A DNA stretch of 64,000 nucleotides from Gemmatimonas sp. UBA7669 (lineage in GTDB: Bacteria; Gemmatimonadota; Gemmatimonadetes; Gemmatimonadales; Gemmatimonadaceae): the NCBI RefSeq assembly GCF_002483225.1, contig NZ_DLHL01000011.1, positions 248,001-312,000 of the forward strand, in the 5' to 3' direction. Shown one piece after another: positions 1 through 10,366 of this stretch. The notes beneath the pieces were generated by a model. The model was not told where the DNA came from. It searched no databases and saw only the letters and a program-made list of their open reading frames with translations. The position numbers and the translations under genes are program-made. Position 1 is the first letter of the stretch, and every line of letters starts with the position of its first letter.

Positions 1-324
1 GGCCGGCAACACATAGGGCGCCACCGTCGGAATGGCGCCCACGCGCAGCGTATCAGGGCCGTCCAGACCCTCCCGCCGCACCGCGTCCTCCGTCTCGCGC
101 AGCTCGTCGAGCAGACGCCGGGCCCGCGGATACAGCGCACGCCCGGCATCCGTCAACGTCACGCCACGCCCATGGCGATCGAAGAGTTCGACGCCAAGGT
201 GCCGTTCGAGGCGCTGGATCTGGGCCGTCAGCGATGGCTGCGACAGACCCAGTTGGGAGGCGGCACGGCTCAGAGCACCGGAGTCGGCCGTTTCGAGGAA
301 GGCGCGCAGAAGTGTGCTGTCCAT
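1..324 (-). CDS. oxyR: LysR-family hydrogen peroxide sensor OxyR (N-terminal part, runs off window)
   Basis: Reading leftward from ATG at 324, the first 108 codons stay open to the window edge, so only the N-terminal third is present. Residues 1-60 form a LysR winged helix-turn-helix (LSRAASQLGLSQPSLTAQI). Near residue 100 the start of the effector domain reads IPTVAPYVLP, very close to the IPTVGPYLLP of Escherichia coli OxyR; other LysR proteins rarely share it. The peroxide-sensing cysteines would lie in the missing part. The gene is divergent from katG and an OxyR-type operator lies in the shared promoter region, so it is probably the peroxide-responsive activator of katG. The family is certain; the OxyR identity is strong but rests on the N-terminus and context. 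Confidence 0.85.
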   Translation of the reverse strand, partial: MDSTLLRAFLETADSGALSRAASQLGLSQPSLTAQIQRLERHLGVELFDRHGRGVTLTDAGRALYPRARRLLDELRETEDAVRREGLDGPDTLRVGAIPTVAPYVLPA

Positions 325-337
325 ACCAGATAAAGCT

Positions 338-374
338 ATAGCAATTATCTATGACAAATATAGACCAAAGCCCA
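338..374. promoter_or_regulatory. OxyR-type operator between oxyR and katG
   Basis: The classical OxyR site is four ATAG/CTAT elements spaced by 7 bases. Here ATAG (338-341), 7 bases, CTAT (349-352), 7 bases and ATAG (360-363) match exactly. After 7 more bases the fourth element is degenerate (CCCA, 371-374). The site ends just before a weak possible -35 (TTGCTG, 375-380) which, 17 bases on, meets a weak -10 (TAACGT, 398-403) facing katG. That geometry is expected for an activator touching RNA polymerase. The motif is seen directly; the promoter call is inference. Confidence 0.7.
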
Positions 375-482
375 TTGCTGACTATGGCTGGAATCCCTAA
401 CGTTCAACGGCTGACCCGGTCCATGGACCGGCCCCCCTATTTCTGCAGGACCCATCCACGCAGCACGTACGGAGACGGACCG

Positions 483-2705
483 ATGGAAGGACACAAGAGC
501 GAAACCGGTGGCAAGTGCCCCGTGATGCATGGCCATGGCGCGCCGGCGCGCGCGACCTCCATGGCGGGTCGCGGTAACCGCGACTGGTGGCCCAACGCGC
601 TCAACCTCGGCATTCTGCGTCAGCACTCGTCACTGTCGAATCCCCTGCCCGGTTTTTCGTACCGCGAGGCGCTCAAGGATCTCGACGTCGAGGCGCTCAA
701 GGCCGATCTGGTGCAGCTCCAGACGGACTCCAAGGACTGGTGGCCGGCCGACTACGGGCACTATGGCCCGTTCTTCGTGCGCATGGCCTGGCACAGCGCG
801 GGCACGTATCGCACGGCCGACGGCCGCGGCGGCGCCGGCAGTGGCACGCAGCGTTTTGCGCCGCTCAACAGCTGGCCGGACAACGGCAATCTCGACAAGG
901 CCCGCCGTCTCCTGTGGCCCATCAAGCAGAAGTACGGCAACAAGATTTCGTGGGCGGATCTGATGATCCTTGCCGCCGACGTGGGCATGGAAACGATGGG
1001 ATTCAAGCCCTTCGGCTTCGGCTTCGGTCGTGAGGATGTCTGGGAGCCCGAGCAGGACATTTATTGGGGCAGCGAGGGCGAGTGGCTCGCCACCAGCGAG
1101 AAGGAAAACAGCCGCTACTCCGGTGACCGCGAGCTCGAGAACCCGCTGGCCGCCGTGCAGATGGGCCTCATCTACGTGAACCCTGAAGGTCCCGACGGCA
1201 AGCCCGACCCGATGGCCTCGGCGCGCGACATTCGCGAGACGTTTGCGCGCATGGCCATGAACGACGAGGAGACGGTGGCCCTTGTGGCCGGCGGTCACAC
1301 CTTCGGCAAGATGCACGGTGCCGGTGACACGGCGCTCGTTGGCCCCGAGCCCGAAGGCGCCCCCATTGAAGCCATGGGCTTCGGGTGGCTCAACAGCTTC
1401 GGCAGCGGCAAGGGTGAGCACACCACCACGTCGGGTCTCGAAGGCGCGTGGACACCCAACCCCATCAAGTGGGACAACGGCTACTTCGACACGCTCTTCG
1501 GCTTTGAGTGGGAGCTCACCAAGAGTCCGGCCGGCGCGCACATCTGGGAGCCCACCGACAAGGAGGCCTCGCTCGTTGTGCCGGACGCGCACGTGCCGGG
1601 CAAGAAGGTGCGGCCCGCCATGTCCACGGCCGACATCGCACTGCGCACCGACCCCAAGTATCTCGAGATCTCCAAGCGTTTCCACGCCAACCCGCAGGAA
1701 TTCCACGACGCCTTTGCGCGCGCGTGGTTCAAGCTCACGCACCGTGACATGGGCCCGAAGGCCCGCTACCTCGGCCCGCTCGTGCCGCAGGAAGACCTGC
1801 TGTGGCAGGACCCGATTCCGGCCGTGAATCACCCGCTCATCGACGCGCAGGACATCGATGCGCTCAAGAGCAAGATTCTGGCCTCGGGTCTGTCCATCTC
1901 GCACCTCGTGTACGTGGCGTGGTCAGCGGCGTCCACCTTCCGCGGCTCCGACAAGCGCGGGGGCGCCAATGGTGCGCGCATCCGTCTCAATCCGGCGCGC
2001 AACTGGGAGGTCAACCAGCCGGCCAAGCTGGCCAAGGCGCTCGAGATCTACGAGACCATCCAGGCCGAATTCAACGCGTCGGCCACCGGCGGCAAGAAGG
2101 TCTCGCTGGCCGATCTCATCGTGCTTGGCGGCGCGGCAGCCATTGAGCAGGCGGCCGAACGCGCGGGCTTTGTGGTGAGCGTGCCCTTCACGCCGGGCCG
2201 CATGGATGCCTCGCAGGAGCAGACCGACGTGGAGTCGTATGCGGTGCTCGAGCCGCAGGCTGATGGCTTCCGCAACTATCAGAAGGCCCGGTACACCACC
2301 TCGCCGGAAGAACTGCTGGTGGACAAGGCGCAGCTGCTCACGCTCACTGCGCCCGAGATGACCGTGCTGGTAGGTGGCCTGCGCGTGCTCGGCGCCAACT
2401 ACGCCGCGGCCAAGCACGGCGTGTTCACCGATCGTCCGGAGACGCTGAGCAACGACTTCTTCGTCAACCTGCTCGACATGGGCACGGCGTGGAAGCCGGT
2501 AGCGCCTGGCGCCGACGTATACGAAGGCCGCGATCGCAGCACGGGGGACGTGAAGTGGACGGCCACGCGCGTCGATCTCATCTTCGGCTCCAACTCGGAA
2601 CTGCGCGCGCTGTCCGAGGTGTATGCGCAGAACGACAGCAAGCAGAAGTTCGTGTCGGACTTCGTGGCGGCGTGGACGAAGGTGATGGAGCTCGATCGCT
2701 TCTGA
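483..2705 (+). CDS. katG: Catalase-peroxidase KatG
   Basis: 740-residue bifunctional heme catalase-peroxidase that removes hydrogen peroxide. ATG 483 is chosen over an in-frame upstream codon at 351 because GGAG (471-474) sits 8 bases before it and the N-terminus (KCPV, then NRDWWPN) is family-typical. The distal heme triad R100, W103, H104 and the proximal H272 (GGHTFG) are present. The Trp-Tyr-Met crosslink that gives catalase activity can be placed at W103, Y231 and M257. The usual duplicated two-domain length is kept, the C-terminal half lacking the heme motifs. No signal peptide is seen, so it should be cytoplasmic. It is divergent from oxyR with an OxyR-type site between, indicating peroxide induction, and is followed by a large palindrome that probably ends transcription. 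Confidence 0.97.
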   Translation: MEGHKSETGGKCPVMHGHGAPARATSMAGRGNRDWWPNALNLGILRQHSSLSNPLPGFSYREALKDLDVEALKADLVQLQTDSKDWWPADYGHYGPFFVRMAWHSAGTYRTADGRGGAGSGTQRFAPLNSWPDNGNLDKARRLLWPIKQKYGNKISWADLMILAADVGMETMGFKPFGFGFGREDVWEPEQDIYWGSEGEWLATSEKENSRYSGDRELENPLAAVQMGLIYVNPEGPDGKPDPMASARDIRETFARMAMNDEETVALVAGGHTFGKMHGAGDTALVGPEPEGAPIEAMGFGWLNSFGSGKGEHTTTSGLEGAWTPNPIKWDNGYFDTLFGFEWELTKSPAGAHIWEPTDKEASLVVPDAHVPGKKVRPAMSTADIALRTDPKYLEISKRFHANPQEFHDAFARAWFKLTHRDMGPKARYLGPLVPQEDLLWQDPIPAVNHPLIDAQDIDALKSKILASGLSISHLVYVAWSAASTFRGSDKRGGANGARIRLNPARNWEVNQPAKLAKALEIYETIQAEFNASATGGKKVSLADLIVLGGAAAIEQAAERAGFVVSVPFTPGRMDASQEQTDVESYAVLEPQADGFRNYQKARYTTSPEELLVDKAQLLTLTAPEMTVLVGGLRVLGANYAAAKHGVFTDRPETLSNDFFVNLLDMGTAWKPVAPGADVYEGRDRSTGDVKWTATRVDLIFGSNSELRALSEVYAQNDSKQKFVSDFVAAWTKVMELDRF

Positions 2706-2723
2706 TCTTCCGGAGGATCGGAG

Positions 2724-2849
2724 AACAGACGGTGTGAGGATCGGAGGATCCGGGGATTGGAGGGGCGGGCGGCGAGGGACCTCATGGCGAGTGTCCCTCG
2801 CCGCCCGCCTCTCCTATCCTCAAATCCTCCGATCCTCACACCGTCTGTT
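2724..2849. repeat. 126-bp giant imperfect palindrome downstream of katG
   Basis: Two 57-nt arms (2724-2780 and 2793-2849) flank a 12-nt loop. The outer 26 nt of each arm are perfect inverted copies (beginning AACAGACGGTGTGAGGATCG), the inner 17 nt are perfect (GGCGGGCGGCGAGGGAC), and only the 14 nt between are degenerate; about 52 of 57 positions pair. The left arm also holds stuttered GGATCGGAG units. It fills most of the katG-baiN gap and could act as a strong terminator or mRNA 3' stabiliser. It is much longer than an ordinary terminator and looks like a mobile or REP-like palindromic element. No second copy was noticed in this window. Confidence 0.8.
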
Positions 2850-2885
2850 TTGATGCAAAGATCCTGCTCCGACTAGAATACGGGG

Positions 2886-4163
2886 ATGCCCCCACATGTA
2901 ATCGTCATCGGCGCAGGCGCCGCCGGCACCATGGCCGCCATCTTCGCCGCCACGCACGGCGCGCACACGACACTGATCGAACGCACCCGCGACGGCGGCC
3001 GCAAGATCCTCATCAGCGGGGGCGGTCGCTGCAATGTGCTGCCGGCACGCCTCGACGAATCGCGGTTCGTGACGGACTCATCGCCCAACACACTGCGCAA
3101 GATGCTGCGCGCCTGGCCGCTGGCCGAGCAGCGGGCGTTCTTCGAGAACGAAGTCGGTATTGAACTCGAGGAGGAGGTCGAATCGGCCAAACTGTTCCCC
3201 GCTTCGCACCGCGCGCGCGATGTGCGCGATGGGTTGCTGGCGCTGGCGGTCCGACGCGGCGTGCAGTTGCGCATGGAGACCACGGTCACGGACATCGTGC
3301 CGGCGGACTCTCAGGTCGATGGCGCGCGCTGGGCCGTTCACACCACCGAAGATGCCCCCCTGCATGCCGATGCCGTCATCGTGGCCACCGGCGGCTTGTC
3401 GGTACCGGCCACCGGAAGCGACGGTACGGGTCTTGGTATGCTCCAGCGCCTCGGCCATGTGCTGCATCCCACCTACGCGGCGCTTACGCCCATCACATCA
3501 AACGATGCCCGCTTCGCCGACCTGTCGGGCATTTCGTTCGCGGTGACGCTCGACGCGCGGGGAGGCGGGCATAGCGCGTCGGCACGTGGCGGATTTCTCT
3601 TCACCCATCGTGGCTACAGCGGACCAGCCGCACTGAACGTGTCGCACGTCCTGGTGCGTTCGCGTCAGTCACACACGGAACCGCCCGCGTCCCTGCGCGT
3701 GCAATGGACCGCGCTCGATGCCGACGCGTGGGAATCGCGCCTGCTTGCACGTGACGGGGGCAGCAGCACACGACAGGTCAACACGCTGTTGCGTGCGGAG
3801 TTGCCGGATCGCCTGGCCACCGTGCTGCTGACGGAGGCGCGTGTGGAACCCACACGCACACTCGCCGAGCTCACCCGCGATGAACGGCGTCGCCTTGTCG
3901 ACACCCTGGTGCAGGGCGCGCTGCCGTGGAACGGCGATGAAGGCTACAAGAAGGCCGAAGTCACCGGAGGCGGCGTTTCATTGGCCGAGGTGGACCCGCG
4001 CAGCATGCAGAGCAAGCGTCACGCGGGCCTCTTTCTCTGCGGGGAAGTCCTCGACGCCTTCGGCCCGATCGGTGGCTACAACTTCTTCTGGGCCTGGGCC
4101 ACGGGACGCGCCGCCGGCACGGCCGCCGCAAGCGCTTCGTCATCACCCACCGCAACCGTCTGA
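2886..4163 (+). CDS. BaiN/HI0933-type FAD-dependent oxidoreductase
   Basis: 425-residue flavoprotein of the HI0933/YhiN/BaiN family (aminoacetone oxidase-like enzymes). The N-terminus has the Rossmann FAD fingerprint GAGAAGTMAA and the family block GGGRCNV near residue 45. The C-terminus has the second FAD segment GEVLDAFGPIGGYNFFWAWATG. The natural substrate is not known for most members, so I assign only a cytoplasmic redox role. It stands alone between the katG palindrome and the convergent uppS gene. Its last 88 bases overlap the 3' end of uppS on the other strand, an unusually long convergent overlap. Family call is firm, function open. Confidence 0.9.
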   Translation: MPPHVIVIGAGAAGTMAAIFAATHGAHTTLIERTRDGGRKILISGGGRCNVLPARLDESRFVTDSSPNTLRKMLRAWPLAEQRAFFENEVGIELEEEVESAKLFPASHRARDVRDGLLALAVRRGVQLRMETTVTDIVPADSQVDGARWAVHTTEDAPLHADAVIVATGGLSVPATGSDGTGLGMLQRLGHVLHPTYAALTPITSNDARFADLSGISFAVTLDARGGGHSASARGGFLFTHRGYSGPAALNVSHVLVRSRQSHTEPPASLRVQWTALDADAWESRLLARDGGSSTRQVNTLLRAELPDRLATVLLTEARVEPTRTLAELTRDERRRLVDTLVQGALPWNGDEGYKKAEVTGGGVSLAEVDPRSMQSKRHAGLFLCGEVLDAFGPIGGYNFFWAWATGRAAGTAAASASSSPTATV

Positions 4164-4849
4164 CCGGGCGCCGCACCGTAACGCCGCTCGCGCTTCGCGT
4201 AGTCGGCAAAGACCGTATCGAGATGTTCGGTGGTCAGATCGGGGAACGGCACGTCGAGGAACGCGAGCTCGGCGTACGCGCACTCCCAGAGCAGGAAGTC
4301 TGACAGACGACGCTCGCCGCCTGTGCGCACCAGCAAGTCCACCGGCGGCAGCAGCGACTGAGCGGGTGTGGCCGCATCCAACGTGACCATCGAGTCGTTC
4401 ACAGCGCTCTGCGCGAAGGCCTCGGCAATGGCTGCGCGGCTCGAGTAGTCAATGGCCACACGCAAATGCATGCGGGTGCCGTGCGCGGTGCGCGCCTCGG
4501 CGTGGGCGATGGCCTGCACCAGCGCTGCCGGCAAACGATCGCGCCGCCCGAAGATGCTGAGCCGAATCCCGTGCTGCAGCAAGTCGGCCAACTGCGACTC
4601 GAGGTGCGACGCAAAGAGCTCCAGCAGAAAGCCCACCTCTTCGCGAGGCCGCTTCCAGTTGTCACTGGAGAACGCATACAGCGAGAGATGGTCCACGCCC
4701 AGGCGCGCGCAGTGCGCCACCACTTCGCGCGCCGTGCGCGCGCCGCGTGCATGCCCCATCCAGCGCGGCCGTCCGCGACTCGATGCCCAACGACCATTGC
4801 CGTCCATGATGACGGCCACGTGTGATGGCACCAGCGTGCGCGGGGTCAT
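4076..4849 (-). CDS. uppS: Cis-prenyltransferase (undecaprenyl diphosphate synthase family)
   Basis: 257-residue cis-prenyltransferase that condenses isopentenyl diphosphate units onto an allylic primer, giving the polyprenyl lipid carrier for cell-wall synthesis. The signature IMDGNGRWA carries the Mg-binding Asp at D16. LSLYAFSSDNWKRP and RTGGERRLSDFLLWE are the other conserved blocks. In place of the usual NYGGR the sequence reads DYSSR, so the product chain length could differ from the C55 norm. The stop lies inside the convergent flavoprotein gene. Its start overlaps the stop of the upstream winged-helix gene by four bases (ATGA), suggesting cotranslation. An unrelated regulator feeding into uppS is odd; a second uppS may exist elsewhere. 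Confidence 0.93.
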   Translation of the reverse strand: MTPRTLVPSHVAVIMDGNGRWASSRGRPRWMGHARGARTAREVVAHCARLGVDHLSLYAFSSDNWKRPREEVGFLLELFASHLESQLADLLQHGIRLSIFGRRDRLPAALVQAIAHAEARTAHGTRMHLRVAIDYSSRAAIAEAFAQSAVNDSMVTLDAATPAQSLLPPVDLLVRTGGERRLSDFLLWECAYAELAFLDVPFPDLTTEHLDTVFADYAKRERRYGAAPGQTVAVGDDEALAAAVPAARPVAQAQKKL

Positions 4850-5148
4850 GCGCCTCCGACCTGTTTGATGAGGGCTTCCATGTGGGCGAGATAGCGCTCG
4901 AGTGCCGAGCGTCCATCGGCGGTGAGCCGGTAGACGGTGCGTGGAATGCGGCCGTCGAACCCCTTGTCACAGGTCACGTATCCGGCCTCCTCGAGCTTGC
5001 GGGCATGCACCGACACATTGCCGTCGGATGCTTCCAGTAGACTCTTGAGCTCGTTGAAGGTCAACGATTCGTGGACGGCGAGGGCACTCACGATGGCCAG
5101 GCGCATGCGCTCGTGAATGACCCGATCGAGTGCGATGGGAATGGCCAT
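4846..5148 (-). CDS. Winged-helix transcriptional regulator (PadR/MarR-like, single domain)
   Basis: About 100 residues of a winged-helix DNA-binding domain: helices around LTFNELKSLLEASDGNVSVHARKL, then a basic wing (GRIPRTVYRLTADGR). No effector domain is seen, as in small PadR/MarR-like regulators that control a neighbouring membrane protein. Start chosen at ATG 5148, preceded by GAGGG. The frame stays open upstream, and GTG 5265 overlapping the stop of the membrane-protein gene would add 39 Ala/Thr/Pro-rich residues and give direct coupling. The gene follows its membrane-protein partner and its stop overlaps the uppS start. The inverted repeat at 5930-5944 is the likely operator for autoregulation. 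Confidence 0.8.
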   Translation of the reverse strand: MAIPIALDRVIHERMRLAIVSALAVHESLTFNELKSLLEASDGNVSVHARKLEEAGYVTCDKGFDGRIPRTVYRLTADGRSALERYLAHMEALIKQVGGA

Positions 5149-5257
5149 GTTGCCCTCAACGGACGTCAACGCGGCCGCTGGTTCCGGTGTCGTGGCGTGG
5201 GGACCCGCGCTCTGTGCGGTGCTGGCGTCGCGAGTGCGGGCCGCGGCGGCGGGGCGC

Positions 5258-5890
5258 TTAGCCACCGTGCCGCCGAGCGATATGTGCGCCAAAGCCGATC
5301 TGGAGACCACCAAAGCCGAGCGCCATCATCAGGTTACCGTCGAGGGAAGGCCACCACAGGGCCACCGCGCCAAGGGCCATGAACGCGAGTCCCATGACGG
5401 GGACGGCGCGAATGGAATAGGCACCGGCTGTGGTCACACCCAGGCCGTACAGGAGGAGCCAGACGCCTGGCAACAGCGGATGGGCCGCGCGATCGACCAG
5501 TCCGGGCCTGGAGGGCTCCAGCAGGGCCAGCGTGAGCACGGCGCCAACGGCCACCGCCGGCCAGAAGCCCAACAGGAATTTCCGGAGCGGCGTGGTGAGC
5601 TGCAGGCTCCCCCCGTCAACGAGGCGTCGGCGCATCTTGCGTTGCATGGCCAGTCCACCGGCCGTCACCGCCACCACTGCCGCGCCAAGCCAGGTGAGCA
5701 GCCACGCCATCGGAGTCGCCGGGCTGGAGGCGAGCCATGCGGCCACCAGGGCAACACCGCCCACACCAACGAGGCCCCAGCCGGGCACGTCGGTAAATGC
5801 TGCCGCGCCCTCCATGGTCCGCCGGATGTAGGACAGGTCCTGAAGCGCGCGCTGATGCAGGGCCGGCGGCTCGCCGGAAGTGGGGCTCAT
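5258..5890 (-). CDS. Membrane protein paired with winged-helix regulator
   Basis: 210-residue integral membrane protein of unknown function. After a soluble N-terminus of about 40 residues, hydrophobic segments are visible around GWGLVGVGGVALVAAWLA, WLLTWLGAAVVAVTAGGLA, LLGFWPAVAVGAVLTLALL, LLPGVWLLLYGLGVTTAGAY and VMGLAFMALGAVALWW, giving about five to six helices. ATG 5890 is used; the open frame continues upstream into the promoter. The small winged-helix gene follows directly, and such two-gene pairs are common in this kind of genome. The promoter at 5898-5926 would start the transcript almost at the ATG, so the message may be leaderless. No substrate or partner can be named. Confidence 0.82.
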   Translation of the reverse strand: MSPTSGEPPALHQRALQDLSYIRRTMEGAAAFTDVPGWGLVGVGGVALVAAWLASSPATPMAWLLTWLGAAVVAVTAGGLAMQRKMRRRLVDGGSLQLTTPLRKFLLGFWPAVAVGAVLTLALLEPSRPGLVDRAAHPLLPGVWLLLYGLGVTTAGAYSIRAVPVMGLAFMALGAVALWWPSLDGNLMMALGFGGLQIGFGAHIARRHGG

Positions 5891-5897
5891 GGGTTGG

Positions 5898-5944
5898 AGT
5901 ATCTCCGGATGGGACTTGCTCGTCAAGTGCTTTGTACTGTAAAG
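5898..5944 (-). promoter_or_regulatory. Promoter and candidate operator of the membrane protein / regulator operon
   Basis: On the minus strand TTGACG (5926-5921) and GATACT (5903-5898) are separated by exactly 17 bases, a good sigma-70 promoter. The -10 ends only 7 bases before the ATG at 5890. Immediately upstream of the -35 is the imperfect inverted repeat CTTTGTACTGTAAAG (5930-5944; 10 of 14 paired positions match). It could be the binding site of the winged-helix regulator and would also lie upstream of the divergent gene at 5975. Confidence 0.5.
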
Positions 5945-5974
5945 TAGAACGCCACCCTCCCTCCGGATTCCCGT

Positions 5975-6574
5975 ATGGCCCATCGACTTTCGCGAATTCG
6001 CGCTGCCCTTGGTACTGCCGCAACCTGGGCAATGGGTTGGGCAGTCGCCGGCCTGTCCATCGGCGTACTCAGTGTGCTGGTGCCCACCCTGCCGTTGGGC
6101 TGGTTCTTCGAGGTCTTCGACGCGCCACTGCCGGCCATGGCCATACCCGGCTTTGTGGGCGGACTCTGCTACGCCGCCGTGGTGCGCTTCGCCGGCCGCA
6201 AGCGGCCGCTGCGCGAGATCGGGTTCGGCGAGGTGGCGCTCTGGGGTGTCGGAGGCGGCATGCTGCTCAGCGCCGTCCCGGCCCTGTCGTTGCTGGACAA
6301 CGGCCCCGGCGGCGACCCCGACGGCAGCTGGCGATTGCCGGCTGCCATCGCCGTGCTCATCACCTTCAGTGTGGCGTCCGCCGTGTGCTCATTCTGGCTC
6401 GCCCGCCGCGCGGCACAACGGGATACACAGGCCCTGCAGAACACGCTGCGCGACACGTTGCTCAGCGATGCGGCCACGCCGCATGCCCTGCCCTTTTCTC
6501 ACGGTGTCGCCAATCCGAGTTTTGACGACAACCAGCGCACTCGCGAATCGAGTGCCGCACGCGGCAGGCCGTGA
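5975..6574 (+). CDS. Hypothetical membrane protein
   Basis: 199 residues, no recognised family. Four hydrophobic segments are visible: about residues 13-40 (TWAMGWAVAGLSIGVLSVLV), around MAIPGFVGGLCYAAVV, around VALWGVGGGMLLSAVP, and around LPAAIAVLITFSVASAVCSFWLA. A polar C-terminal tail of about 55 residues follows. It is divergent from the regulator-linked membrane protein, so both may share the operator at 5930-5944. Its last 76 bases overlap the 3' end of the convergent esterase gene. No clear Shine-Dalgarno precedes ATG 5975. Confidence 0.7.
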   Translation: MAHRLSRIRAALGTAATWAMGWAVAGLSIGVLSVLVPTLPLGWFFEVFDAPLPAMAIPGFVGGLCYAAVVRFAGRKRPLREIGFGEVALWGVGGGMLLSAVPALSLLDNGPGGDPDGSWRLPAAIAVLITFSVASAVCSFWLARRAAQRDTQALQNTLRDTLLSDAATPHALPFSHGVANPSFDDNQRTRESSAARGRP

Positions 6575-7443
6575 CCCGACTCGTACCACTCGACGGTCTT
6601 GGGTGAGGTGATGGCGGCGTGCAGTGCGGACGCAGCCTCGGGCGGGACAAACTCGTCCTGTCGTCCGTTCTGCAGCAGCAGGGGCGTGCGTGTGATGTAG
6701 GAAGCAAAGCGCACCGGTTCAATGGGCAGCATGGCCCTGAGCCATCGCGCGCGCGCTTCTTCGGAGAGCCCGACCAGTGGGCCGAGCGGCGCGCCGTCTG
6801 CCCCCATCGAATGGGACACCAGCCCACCATCAGCCACAAACAGCACCGCCGCAGCAAGACGCGGTTCGGCGGCCACGAACAGCGTGCCCATGGCGCCGCC
6901 ATAGCTGCCGCCGATGAACCCGACGTGGGTGGAGTCCACTTGCTCGTATGCGATCAACACATCCACGGCCCGTCGCAGATCGCGAATGAGTTGCACCTGC
7001 TCCACACTGTCGCGGGGTGTGAAGTCCGGCCGGCCGCCACGCCGTACCCAGGGCGCATCAATGGCCAGCACCACGGCCCCAGCGCGCGCGAGAGCGGGGC
7101 CCTGGGACAGCAGCGCACGCTCGGCCGTGCCGGGTAACCCGTGCAGCACCACGACACCGGCTCGCGGGCGTACGACGGCGCGTGGCCTGAGCATCATCCC
7201 GCTGACCACACCGCCATCGGGACTCGCGTAGCTGATGGCGAATTGTTCGAACGCCGAGTCGCTTGTGGCGACTGGTGACCGCCGCACATCGAGCGCCGCA
7301 CGCCGGTCATAGTCAAACAGCGTGAGCGGCGCGGCCTTTGCCGGCGGCTGCGCAGGTGACCCGCCATCGGACGCACCGCGCACTGCGCCATGGAACAGAC
7401 CAGCGGCACACAGCAGGCAGCCCGCCCAGGTGGAGATGTGCAT
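6499..7443 (-). CDS. Secreted alpha/beta hydrolase (esterase/acyl hydrolase)
   Basis: 314-residue alpha/beta-fold hydrolase. ATG 7443 is preceded by GAGG with 6-base spacing. An N-terminal hydrophobic stretch (HISTWAGCLLCAAGLFHGAV) suggests export. VVVLHGLPG provides the oxyanion-hole His-Gly. The nucleophile serine sits in GGSYGG, the acid is likely in GRQDEF and the catalytic His in ESGHGLP, so the triad looks complete. The general organisation (long N-terminal strand region, DFTPRD insertion) resembles dienelactone hydrolase or acyl-peptidase-like esterases, but the substrate cannot be inferred. It is convergent with and overlaps the preceding membrane-protein gene. Transcribed alone. Confidence 0.85.
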   Translation of the reverse strand: MHISTWAGCLLCAAGLFHGAVRGASDGGSPAQPPAKAAPLTLFDYDRRAALDVRRSPVATSDSAFEQFAISYASPDGGVVSGMMLRPRAVVRPRAGVVVLHGLPGTAERALLSQGPALARAGAVVLAIDAPWVRRGGRPDFTPRDSVEQVQLIRDLRRAVDVLIAYEQVDSTHVGFIGGSYGGAMGTLFVAAEPRLAAAVLFVADGGLVSHSMGADGAPLGPLVGLSEEARARWLRAMLPIEPVRFASYITRTPLLLQNGRQDEFVPPEAASALHAAITSPKTVEWYESGHGLPRAALDSRVRWLSSKLGLATP

Positions 7444-7511
7444 GTATTCCTCAATCGCGATGCGGGGAACGGTCAACCCTAAAGGTATACCTTATGACCC
7501 CGCCCTCGCGA

Positions 7512-9925
<2,414 letters not shown>

Positions 9926-9929
<4 letters not shown>

Positions 9930-10366
9930 GGCAGCGCGTCCAACAGGGCCACGAGCTTGCCGCCCATCATCTTCCAACCATAACGCGCGCCGCCCCAGTT
10001 CTGCTTCTGGTCTTCGCGGAAGCCGGACTGCACCAACAGCAGGTGTGTGCCCGTTGCCGTTGGGGTAAGCGTGAAGCTGACCTCGGTGTCGAGCATGGGC
10101 ACCGTCCAGGCGTAGCGCAGTCGCGTGTGCGGCTCATAGTCGAGCAGACGGCAGTTCACGGTGCCATCCCAGCCTGGATAGGGCTGCGTCTTGAAGGTGA
10201 ATGCTGTGCCGGGCTGCGTGTCCCAGCCGATGACAGGCAGCAGCCATTCGGCCAACAGTTCCGGGGTGGTGAGCGCACGCCAGACCTTTTCAGGCGGGTG
10301 CGGCAGATCGAATTCGAAGGCGAGCGCGTGGGTCTGGTCGGGGGCGGTGGTATCGCGCAGCGTCAT
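9926..10366 (-). CDS. SRPBCC/AHSA1-like START-fold protein
   Basis: 146-residue single-domain protein of the AHSA1-like SRPBCC (START/Bet v 1) fold, which makes a hydrophobic pocket. Typical features are the N-terminal FDLPHPPEKVWRALTTPELLAEWL and the C-terminal GWKMMGGKLVALLDALP. In bacteria these proteins are frequently encoded with an ArsR repressor, as here: its ATG shares one base with the arsR stop, and its own stop overlaps the uvrA-like start. It may bind a small hydrophobic ligand. Its ligand and its link to the UvrA-like ATPase are unknown. Confidence 0.88.

Noticed and set aside
2724..2849. CRISPR or transposon end reading of the katG palindrome
   Set aside because: Single inverted structure without repeats at regular spacing and without an adjacent transposase; kept only as a palindromic repeat/terminator.
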